From Linanthus parryae (Eukaryota > Streptophyta > Magnoliopsida > Ericales > Polemoniaceae), in contig JALGPY010000001.1 of assembly GCA_023055425.1 (NCBI GenBank), positions 144,175,368-144,239,367 of the forward strand: a stretch of DNA of 64,000 bases, written 5' to 3'. The number at the start of each line of letters is the position of its first letter. The stretch's first letter is position 1. Shown in pieces: positions 35,703-45,000 of this stretch. The notes beneath the pieces are model-generated. The model did no database searches. It was not told the DNA's origin and saw only the letters and a list, made by a program, of their open reading frames with translations. Position numbers and translations under genes: made by a program.

Positions 35703-35961
35703 CTACCTCCGTTTCTTCTCTATCACACCGGTTTGACTTTTTGACTCGTATCTGGGTCACTTTGACCCGGTGGTTTGGATAGCAAAATGATGCGATTTAT
35801 TGATAATGTTTTCACCGTGTTATAGAGCAACTTTTACTCTACAACGCCATAAAAAATTATCAAAAGTTTACATTGTTTTGCTACACAAATCACCGGGTCA
35901 AAGTGACCCAGTGAATAGTGACAAAAGTCAAACCGGTGTGATAGAGAAGAAATGGAGGTAG
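35703..35961. mobile_element. Stowaway MITE, well preserved
   Basis: TA (35701-35702 and 35962-35963) flanks ends CTACCTCCGTTTCTTCTC and its complement. The terminal inverted repeat is about 38 bp with one or two mismatches and contains ATCACACCGGTTTGACTTTT. The interior has GGGTCACTTTGACCCGG and its mirror CCGGGTCAAAGTGACCC. Confidence 0.9.
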
Positions 35962-35963
35962 TA

Positions 35964-36544
35964 TCAGTTAAGAATGAACAATAACTACTTTATATTCATC
36001 GAAAAAAAAACAATAACTACTTTATTGCTGTCATTGGCGGTCTATTATCAAGTGTGAGGGAAATTCACCCCTTGAGTTGAGTTGAGAAGGGACCCTGAAT
36101 CTACAACTTTTTTTTTAATCAAATGTAGAGACTAGAACAACTCATCGTTCCTTGTTACTTCTTAAAGCATCATTCTAACTTGTAAGAAAATTTGAAATCT
36201 TTTCTTGTGAGAGGAGAGACAATGAACATGGAATAAGTGACATTCCATTTCCTTCTGTTATTGCTTCAATCCCCAACATTGTCAAAGGAACGAGTCATGA
36301 AATGTTAGGCATAAATAAAAAAGAAGTCACATGTTTCCGTAGTAGATGGGTGAGAAACGCACTCAAAAGGCATAAGTCCCCACCAAAAAACCCACCATTG
36401 CCAAACTTCATGCTTATTACCACCACCCTACTTTACTTGCTTTTCATCTTCCAAGCTATTTTTTATGGAACACCCCATAAGACCAAAATCAACTTGTTGG
36501 TATTGCCATTTATGTGTTCGATCACACAACAAGAAATCAAAGAA
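35964..36544. other. Upstream region of the glycosyltransferase gene
   Basis: The reading frame of the glycosyltransferase stays open back to 36302 (an extra 81 codons with another Met and a hydrophobic run), but this part lacks conserved motifs and is treated as 5' leader. No clear TATA box chosen. Confidence 0.4.
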
Positions 36545-38026
36545 ATGGGTTTAAGCAACACCAACAACAAATCCAAGAAGCCCATGGTCTCTTTCCAATC
36601 TAATCTCACCACTACCCTCTTCTTCATTGTAGTCTTCACAATCCCAGCTCTTCTCCTCCTCCACACAGCCACCACCTCCACCACTTGCACCACCAACTCC
36701 GCCAAGGCCGTCGCATCTTGGTCCGGAGATCTACGTGCCGCAGAGTTTGCCTGGAACCGCTTAGCCTTTGCGGAGAAATCTCCTCCTCCTGTCTCCTTGA
36801 AGATCGCAGTCTTCTCCAGGAAGTGGCCAGTTGGGGCCACGCCAGGCGGCATGGAGCGTCACGCTCACACGCTCCACACCGCCCTAGCGGCACGTGGCCA
36901 CCAAATACATGTCTTCACATCTCCTCTAGAAGACACCTCATCACCACCAGAACTTTCCCAAAAGGTTATTACCGCTGGCCCGGGCCAGCCAATCATCCAC
37001 TGCCACGAGGGCGTGCCGGGCAGGTGGCGGTACAACAAGGCATGGGAGCTTTTCGAGGCGGAGAACCAAAATTCACCTTTTGATGTGGTCCACTCAGAGA
37101 GCGTGGCGCTACCTCATTGGCTAGCCCGCGGCCTCTCCAACCTAGTCGTGTCATGGCACGGCATAGCTTTGGAGAGCGTGCACTCGTCGATCTACCAAGA
37201 CCTTGCTCGCCGGCCCGGCGACCCGATATCGCCGGTGTTCAACACAAGCCTCCAAGGGATGATCCCAAAGGTACTCAATGAGATCAAATTCTTCAAGAAC
37301 TATGAACACCATGTTGCAATAAGTGATAGTTGTGGTGAAATGCTGAGGGATGTGTACCAAATACCTAACAAAAGGGTACATGTAATAGTCAACGGGGTCA
37401 ATGAAGTTGACTTTGAGCAAGATTCAAATTTAGGGCATGAGTTTAGGGCACACATTGGTATCCCTAAAAATGCAAGTTTGGTTCTTGGGGTAGCTGGTAG
37501 ATTGGTGAAGGACAAAGGCCACCCTCTACTTTATGAAGCCTTCAAAATCCTCCAAGAGAAATACTCCGGCGTCTACTTGATCGTCGCCGGCTCCGGACCT
37601 TGGCAAAGTAGGTACAAAGAGTTAGGGTCACAAGTCATTGTTTTGGGGTCAATGAAAGGGCCTGAATTGAGAGCTTTCTACAACGCCATTGATGTGTTTG
37701 TCAACCCAACATTGAGGCCACAAGGGCTTGATCTTACACTTATGGAGGCAATGATGGGTGGGAAACCGGTGATGGCGTCACGTTTTCCTAGTATCAAAGG
37801 TACCATCGTCGTCGACAACGAGTTCGGTTTCATGTTTGCCCCCAATGTGGAGTCGCTGGCGGAGGCATTGGAGGCCGCGGTGGCAGAAGGCGCGGCGAGG
37901 ATGGCAGCGAGAGGGAAGGCTTGCCGGGCTTACGCAAGTTCCATGTTTGGTGCTAGTAAAATGGCATTAGCTCATGAGAGGCTGTTTCTTTGTGTCAAGA
38001 ATGAGACATTTTGTGCTTACCCTTAG
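36545..38026 (+). CDS. GT4-type (GT-B fold) glycosyltransferase, 493 aa
   Basis: A single-exon gene for a plant glycosyltransferase of the group-1/GT4 type, similar to the Arabidopsis proteins annotated as UDP-glycosyltransferase superfamily / D-inositol-3-phosphate glycosyltransferase-like; donor and acceptor are not established. Residues about 22-39 are a single hydrophobic segment, so a type II Golgi/ER anchor with lumenal catalytic domain is likely. The N-terminal Rossmann half has SRKWPVGATPGGMERH (about 90-106). The C-terminal half has GVAGRLVKDKGHPLL (about 315) and RPQGLDLTLMEAM (about 390), the place of the EX7E motif; here the first Glu is Gln. I chose ATG 36545 because the anchor follows directly; the frame is open to 36302, so a longer N terminus is possible. 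No breaks. Confidence 0.85.
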   Translation: MGLSNTNNKSKKPMVSFQSNLTTTLFFIVVFTIPALLLLHTATTSTTCTTNSAKAVASWSGDLRAAEFAWNRLAFAEKSPPPVSLKIAVFSRKWPVGATPGGMERHAHTLHTALAARGHQIHVFTSPLEDTSSPPELSQKVITAGPGQPIIHCHEGVPGRWRYNKAWELFEAENQNSPFDVVHSESVALPHWLARGLSNLVVSWHGIALESVHSSIYQDLARRPGDPISPVFNTSLQGMIPKVLNEIKFFKNYEHHVAISDSCGEMLRDVYQIPNKRVHVIVNGVNEVDFEQDSNLGHEFRAHIGIPKNASLVLGVAGRLVKDKGHPLLYEAFKILQEKYSGVYLIVAGSGPWQSRYKELGSQVIVLGSMKGPELRAFYNAIDVFVNPTLRPQGLDLTLMEAMMGGKPVMASRFPSIKGTIVVDNEFGFMFAPNVESLAEALEAAVAEGAARMAARGKACRAYASSMFGASKMALAHERLFLCVKNETFCAYP

Positions 38027-38641
38027 GCTTTGTTTCTGTAATTTTCATCCCCCATAGCATTTCATACCTTCTTTTTTTCTGGATCTATAACCAAATGAAA
38101 ATTATACTCCCTCTGTTTCGCCAGAATCTTTCCAGTAAACTATTCGTATGACCGATTTATGTAGCTATTCTCATGATACGAAAATGTGATAATTTTTTCA
38201 TAATGTAGCTATTCTTACCACTACAATATTATGAAAAAAGTAGCAAAATTTCGCATTTAGTTAAATTAATCGGTCAAAGTGACCTCCCTAAGGTCAACTA
38301 GTGCTGCGAATTCGGGTCGGTTGACCCGAGAACCGACCCGAACCGAGAAGACAGGGAACCGGGGTAGAGGGAACCGGAACCGAACCGAGAACCGCCTACC
38401 CGGACCGGACCGAATCCGTGGGTAGGTCGGTTCCGGTTCGGTTTAGTGGTATTACGGAACCGGGAACCGACCCGGAACCGGAACCGGTGGAACCGGAACC
38501 GGAACCGGGCCCGACCCGAGAACCGACCAAACGGTCGGAAATTTGAAAAACTATCCGTTGGTTTCCAACGGTTCAATCGACCGTTCTGATTTTTTTTTTT
38601 TTTTTTTTTTTTTTTCTTTTTTCACTTCCCCTTTCTACACC

Positions 38642-38649
38642 TATAAATA
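38642..38649 (+). promoter_or_regulatory. TATA box of the hAT transposase gene
   Basis: CACCTATAAATACCC inside the element, some 400 bp before the transposase ATG. A possible leader intron runs from GTAAGT (38957) to CCATAAG (39049). Confidence 0.6.
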
Positions 38650-39055
38650 CCCAACCCACACTACCATTTTTTTCACACTTCATCAACAAACTCTCTCAAC
38701 ACTTCTCACATTTCTTCACTCCAAAATCATCCTACACTCTCCAAAATTCATTCTCCAATCTCCATATTCCTCAATCCTCAATTCCAATTTCCACACACAC
38801 ACTCTCAAAAATCAAAATTACTCAAAAATCGTGTTGAAAATTCTCCAATCTCGTGTTCAAAATTCGACAAGCAAGAGCAACGCATCTTCCATATTCGGCA
38901 ACGCATCTTCAATCTTCGACGTTTCGCTTCACCTCCAAGAATTATTCTTGGAGTTTGTAAGTTTTATTTTTTGTTGTTTTTAATTTGATTGTGTTATTAT
39001 TTGCGCTTTAGTTGTAAAACTTAATTTTTTTTAATCACATTTCCATAAGAAAAAA

Positions 39056-41212
39056 ATGGCTTCTTCTTCTCGTGCAAATCTTGATGACCAAAACAACCAA
39101 TACGTACCCATAATCGAAGAAATTGATATAGATGATCAAATGGACATTTTATTTCCCCCTAATGCTTTTGACGGTATTGAGCAAATTGATCCGAATGTAG
39201 GTACTAATAAAAGAACACGTAAGGAGGAAAAACCTAAAAAAAGCCCCGTTTGGGAACATATGGATAAAATACCCGATGGTGTAGACGCCAACGGTACACC
39301 AAAATTTAGGGCTAAATGCAAACATTGTCAAAAAATTTTTGTGTTGGATAAAACCGGTGGATTAGGATCACTTAGAAAACACTTACAAAATGTACACGGA
39401 CTTTTGAAAGATACACCCGCCGTAGACGACGCGATGCTCCAAACCCAACTAGGATTCGACGCACAAGGCAACGTAGTTCCTTTTGTCTACGATGAAACTA
39501 GGGCAATAAATGCATTATCTCATTATATCATGGCCACCGAAAAACCCCTAAATATGACCGACGACAAGGAGTGGGACACGTTAGTACAATCCGCTTTTTG
39601 TCCGGGTTATAAGCATATTAGTAGACACACTATTAGAAAAAATATAATGGCAACATATAGTGAGAGGAAAGCGGAACTATTGCAAACATTTTTTGATTCT
39701 AATTTCATAGTTGGTTTAACTTCGGATATGTGGTCGGGTAGAAATAACAAGGGATATATTTGCGTCACCGCACACTACATTGACACTAATTGGACATTAC
39801 AAAAACGTGTTATTGCATTTCAAGAAGTTGCATATCCTCACAACGGTGTAAACATAGGAGAAGCCATAATCGATATTGTTGAGGAGTGGGGAATTGATCA
39901 ACGAATTACATCAATTACTTTTGACAATGCATCGTCATGTGATAGTGCGATAGATCATATTCGAACTTTGATACAAACACCATTTCGCGAAGAAATCGAC
40001 CATGTTCGTTGTGTATGTCACATTATCAATTTAATTGTGCAAGTTGGATTGAAAAAACTAGAAGAGTATATTTCTCCTATTCGTGAAGCTATTCTCTTTA
40101 TTGCGTCTTCAAACAAAAGACAAAAACTTTTTGGGGATTATTGTGATAAAATAGGCAAGAAAAAAAGAAGGTTTGGGGGAGATTGTAGGACTAGATGGAA
40201 CTCCACTTATTTGATGTTGAAAAGTGTTGAAGGTTATGAGACCACAATCACACGATTTTTGAATGAAAATGGCAATCCCGGATCCGTTACACAAAATGAA
40301 TGGAACGCCGCAAGTGTCTTAAGAGAGTTTCTTGAACCATTTTATGAAGCCACTACTATTCTTTCGGGTGTTTACTATCCTACTACTAACAACGTTATTC
40401 CACAACTATTGTTTATATCGTCGGCTTTTCAACAGTATAGGATGAATGAAATTTTATACGAAGCAATTAGCGACATGGAAGAAAAATTTCTCAAATATTT
40501 TGAAACAATCCCTATGATTTTTTGTTTGTCAAGTATTTTGGACCCAAGACAAAAGGATTCTTCCGTAGGTTTTATGCTAGGCCAAATACAAGAAAACATG
40601 ACTACCACATATAGACCCGTAGTGATATCACCAACTATTGAACAAGTTAAACAAGAACTTAATCTTATGTACAATAAATATCTTGCTAAATTTGGTGTTA
40701 GTGGTGGTTCTCAAAAATCATCGAGCGATCCGAAGGGTAAGGGCAAGGGTAAGAGTAAGTACGCTATTGGTTCTTTATTTAAGGGTACACAAGCCACACC
40801 CACCGGGACTAGTTGCGTCTCGGAATTAACGTTGTTTCTCAACCAACATTATTTCATAAACGTGTCGGAGAGAGACATAGAAAATTTTGATATACTTGAT
40901 TGGTGGAAAAATTATGAAAGAACTTATCCAATTGTTTCTAAAATGGCACGTGATTTACTAACCCCTCCCGCTTCTACAGTCCCTTCCGAATCTACTTTGA
41001 GTGCAGGTAAACGAGTTTTGTCGGAGAAAAGATCGTGCCTAACCTCGGAGATATTGGAGGTACTCATATGCTCGAAGGATTGGAGCGACGCCAACAAACG
41101 CACACAAAACCTACACATTTTGGACGTTATGGTCAACGAGCTTTACCAAGAATTGGGAATAGACCCGGACACTCCCCTTGATGTAGACCAATTGCCAACG
41201 ACGAGGGGTTGA
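39056..41212 (+). CDS. hAT-family transposase (BED zinc finger, C-terminal dimerisation), 718 aa
   Basis: Catalyses cut-and-paste transposition of the surrounding element. One uninterrupted frame. BED-type zinc finger at about residues 62-108 (SPVWEHM, CKHC, then HLQNVH, giving C-x2-C and H-x4-H). RNase H-like core: first Asp in GLTSDMWSG (about 222), second Asp in ITFDNASSC (about 288), then CRTRWNSTYLML (about 378), the conserved R..W block. The C-terminal hAT dimerisation region spans about 600-680 (DILDWWK, YPIVSKMARDLLTPPAS, SEKRSCL). Length is typical of plant Ac/RICESLEEPER-type transposases (about 650-750 aa). All expected domains are present and no stop or frameshift is seen, so it may be functional; activity is inference. 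Confidence 0.93.
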   Translation: MASSSRANLDDQNNQYVPIIEEIDIDDQMDILFPPNAFDGIEQIDPNVGTNKRTRKEEKPKKSPVWEHMDKIPDGVDANGTPKFRAKCKHCQKIFVLDKTGGLGSLRKHLQNVHGLLKDTPAVDDAMLQTQLGFDAQGNVVPFVYDETRAINALSHYIMATEKPLNMTDDKEWDTLVQSAFCPGYKHISRHTIRKNIMATYSERKAELLQTFFDSNFIVGLTSDMWSGRNNKGYICVTAHYIDTNWTLQKRVIAFQEVAYPHNGVNIGEAIIDIVEEWGIDQRITSITFDNASSCDSAIDHIRTLIQTPFREEIDHVRCVCHIINLIVQVGLKKLEEYISPIREAILFIASSNKRQKLFGDYCDKIGKKKRRFGGDCRTRWNSTYLMLKSVEGYETTITRFLNENGNPGSVTQNEWNAASVLREFLEPFYEATTILSGVYYPTTNNVIPQLLFISSAFQQYRMNEILYEAISDMEEKFLKYFETIPMIFCLSSILDPRQKDSSVGFMLGQIQENMTTTYRPVVISPTIEQVKQELNLMYNKYLAKFGVSGGSQKSSSDPKGKGKGKSKYAIGSLFKGTQATPTGTSCVSELTLFLNQHYFINVSERDIENFDILDWWKNYERTYPIVSKMARDLLTPPASTVPSESTLSAGKRVLSEKRSCLTSEILEVLICSKDWSDANKRTQNLHILDVMVNELYQELGIDPDTPLDVDQLPTTRG

Positions 41213-42095
41213 AAAATGAAGACTATTATTGGGTATTTTTGTTAATTTCAATAAATTTGTATGTAAGTTAGAAAAAATGCAAATGATTGTTAGTTAAGTA
41301 GGTGCCAACCTAGTTGGGATGTACTTAAACTATAGTGATGCAATTTTTTCTAACATTTGATGTTTTACTTTTAATCAATAATAAAAGTTTACTATGTTTT
41401 TTCCACTTATTTGTCAAGTTTTGCTTTTTTTTTAAATATTTGTGAAAACATTCCCCATATACATTAATATTAAAAAAGAGTAGTATTAATTAATAACAAT
41501 TACTAACCCCTAACCTAACCCTAATACTTATTAATTAATGCCTAATACTTTTTAAATAATACCTAACACTTAATTAATAGCTAACACTTATTAATTAATA
41601 CCTAACACTTAATTAATACCTAACACTTACAAAAAAAAAAAAAAAAAAAAAAAAGCTGACCGGTTCTAGAACCGGACCCGAACCGATAACCGAACCGAAG
41701 TAGGACCCGGTTCCGGTTACCGGGTCGGATTCGGTTCTAGTAATACTTTCATTCCGGTTCCGGTTCAACCGAACCGAAAGCCGGCAGCGAACCGCCGAAC
41801 CGAACCGAAACCGACCGGTTCCGGCTTCGGTCGGTTCGGTTCCGGTTCTGTTGAACCGAAATCGCACCTCTAAGGTCAACTGAAAACTTCCTGCCGAAAC
41901 AGACCGAGTAATCATTAACTCAAACGCAGGTACCGTGTAATTATTATCAGTTTCTCCACAAAAAAGTTCGCCTGCGACGATAACTAATAGCAGATGATGC
42001 ATACATACAACTGGTAAAACATTGAAGGAATATGTCACATATCTATCTATACATGTATCGTGCTGCTTCATCATCAACAAGTTCATAGTTCGAAT

Positions 42096-45000
42096 TCAAT
42101 ACAGTTGCGAGGACAACCTGCCCTTTTCAAACCGGTCATAAGCAGGGCGAGTTCTGATAAACAACATCACACTCGCCACTAAACCGACGATAGAAATGCA
42201 TCCCCACCACACAAATGTCAACATATAGCATTTTCTCCCCATGCAGACGACCGAGTCAGCCGTGCCGGGGCCTGAGCTGGGACTTGCGTGGGAGTCGTAA
42301 ACAAGAGCGGCTAGAACACCATAGATCATGGATCCCAAGGGGATGTTGGTTATGAGGATGTTGTGGTTGACGCCGACACTGTTGGGACCGAACAACTCGG
42401 ATGTGACTGAGACTGCGGCGGCGAATATGAAGCCGGAGCTTAGTCCAATCATGGCCGTACCGATTGGGAGAGCTGTTTCACTGCCTGATGCGGCTAGGAG
42501 GAAGAATGCGATTGGGGTTGGAAGAAGGGCTATGGCTAGCCAACCGGTCCTTGCAAAGTAGAACTTCCTGAGAAAAACAAGAATAAACTTGTTTGGTAAA
42601 CACAATTCATGCCACAAGACTTGCAGTAAAGCTCCATTGTGTAAATATATACTCTTTAACATAAGCTGACATTCAATCGTGTGTTCAAAACTCTTTTAAG
42701 GAAAGAAAACATAGGCAAACTATCCAAGATTATCCACAATTCAATGATTTTAAGGAAGAGGGAAGGAGAAGAATCTCATTCTCGGTTTGGTGTTTGGGTT
42801 AAGACATGCTACATCAATTATGTTTTCTAGTCCAAGGGAAATACAAATCGCTTCTTATTTACCAGTATAAGGGGAAACAATTCCCTCTAATTGTTCCATC
42901 GGAAAATCTTGTTAATGAAAAGTAGAGGTGTCACCCGTAACCGGGCCCGGACTGAAAAACAGGTAACCGTCGGTTTTGGTTACGGTTTGGTTTCAGTTAA
43001 TCGGTTGCCGGTTACAGTTGACCGGACCGTATAATAGCTCAGAACCATTAGCCGGCCCGGCCCGCGTAATCTTAACGGGGTAAACCGGTTCGGTTCGGGC
43101 CGGATGAAACTGCTATATATTTTTTTACATTTTTTTAATTAAAAAATTGCTTTTTAATTTTTTAATTTTAAAAAACGGTTCGGTTCGGTTCGGGCTCGTA
43201 CTAATCGTAAACCTATACGGGCTGGTTAACCGCCGGTTTTCGGTTTGGTTACGGTCCCGGTTATTTTGGGGCCTGTTACGGTTCGGTCAAACAGTTCAGC
43301 ATATCTAGAACCGGCCGGGACTACTAATAATTCAGTCCCGGAGCGGTTTGGGACCATAGGGGATTGGTTTCAGACTTTCGGTTCGTACTTGGCCAGTTAA
43401 AACAGGCCGGTTAGACCAGTTAACCGGCCCGAATAACAACTCTAATGAAAAGGAACCCTGGAGATAGCAAGAGGATTATCGTCATCCTGTGCTCTTCCTG
43501 TTAGCTACTCCCTCTGTCCCAAAATAACTGTCCCTTTTGACCTAACTTTGACCAGTTGATTTGAGTAGCAAAACGACACAAGAACTTGAGGCAGAGCGAA
43601 GTATAATAGCTAAGGCACAAGAACTTTAATCAACCGGGCAAAGTTTCCCTGAAAAGTCAAATGGGACAGTTATTTTGGGATAGAGGGAGTAGGTAGCCGG
43701 GATTTACCTCCACCCATTCCATTTCTACCCATTTTCTTGATTACAATTGAAGTTACAAAACTTGAGGCAGAAAATATAAAGAACATATGTCTCCTGAAAA
43801 CACCTCATGTGTGTGTATTTGAGGAGAACAGCATACATATGTTACTAATTAACTTGCACAGAGTGAAATTTCCCCTGTATTTTCATCCTAAAATCGAATA
43901 CCTAATTTCATACTTTATTCAAAGACCAGGAAAGTTTTAAACTCATAGAATTCATAATGTCATACTTCTTGGCTGAACCAAAATATGTAAATAAGTATTA
44001 AGGATTCCCCGAGAGTTTCTCATTTTATCCCTTAACTCACTTTCTATTCATTTTTTTCCCTCTCTAGTCTCAAACACAGAGCAAATGCTACCTTGAATTC
44101 AGTTATCAACAGTTCAAATATTTCTTAGGAAGAGAATACTTACACCCGCAGGAAGTCAGGGCCAGCAGATAGCAAGCGGCCGAAGAAAGAGAACGATGAA
44201 TAGAGCGTGATCAGAGTCGACGTCTTCAACCCCTGTCCAAGTGACTGAGAAATCTGTCCAAGATTATTACTATACACCAACCCGATCGTGCCTCCACAGA
44301 AGTAAGCTATGTAATACAACCAAAAATCTATCCTGCGAACAAGCATCTGTGCCTTGTGCTCTTCCCCAAGCATCATCAACCTATCTCTGCCCATCACTGT
44401 ATCACATCCACCATCTTTAAGTCCAGTGTCCTGCCACAGCAATGGGTGTGTGATCTCACCATCATCCCCAACCATAGGAAGCCCACTAGCCTCCCTGTGT
44501 ACTAGCTCTTTGTGAAGTTCAAGATCATCCGCATCAACAAGAAGAAAGCCTGAGCCATGGAGCTGAACTCTAGAATGAATTGAACGACGAACCCAATCCC
44601 TAGCATATACAATGCCTGGGATACCCAATGGGAGGAAAAGGAGGAAAATAGCGCCGCCGAGAAGTACACCTGCTGATGCTGAGTCTATTGGCCTTAGGAG
44701 GAGGAGAAAAAGGCCTGTTATGATGGCTACAACATTCAGGAGGAGAAAGATGAGTGAATCGCGGCGATTGGCGTCAGGAGGGAGAGGTTCTACATGTGGT
44801 TGTCTGAGGATTGGGGTTAGGGCTACAATGGATGTGATTAGAGGTACGGCAGCATTGAGGAGAAGGTATAGTGAATTGGAGGTTGGGTCAATTGCCTTTG
44901 CAGCTAGGGCGTATATGGCGGCACTTACACCATTGAAGCTCACAGTGAGTGATATTGCTAGAGGCCGGTTGGATGGGAAGTTTCTGTTGCACAACACAAA

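Larger units (their letters stand above)
38299..41872 (+). mobile_element. Complete hAT transposon, apparently autonomous
   Basis: 3574 bp. The ends TAGTGCTGCGAATTCGG and (complement) TAGAGGTGCGATTTCGG match at 14 of 17 positions; the exact 8-bp duplication AGGTCAAC lies at 38291-38298 and 41873-41880. Subterminal regions on both sides are dense in CCGGAACCG/CGGTTCGG repeats, the usual transposase-binding arrays. A TATAAATA at 38642-38649 and AATAAA at 41250 and 41380 frame one intact transposase gene. An imperfect AATTAATACCTAACACTT repeat and a poly(A) run precede the right array. Confidence 0.92.
38107..41908. mobile_element. Stowaway MITE split by a hAT insertion
   Basis: The left end CTCCCTCTGTTTCGCCAG (after TA 38105-38106) and the right end (complement CTCGGTCTGTTTCGGCAG, before TA 41909-41910) are inverted repeats of Stowaway type. 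The two halves are 38107-38298 and 41873-41908; between them sits the hAT element. Confidence 0.75.

Noticed and set aside
36302..36544. Longer N terminus for the glycosyltransferase
   Set aside because: The frame is open, but the extra 81 codons carry no conserved motif, and the family-like start with membrane anchor follows the ATG at 36545.
41500..41630. TAACCCTAA-like words suggesting telomeric repeat
   Set aside because: Only isolated matches inside an AATTAATACCTAACACTT-type imperfect repeat within the hAT element; not a telomere array.
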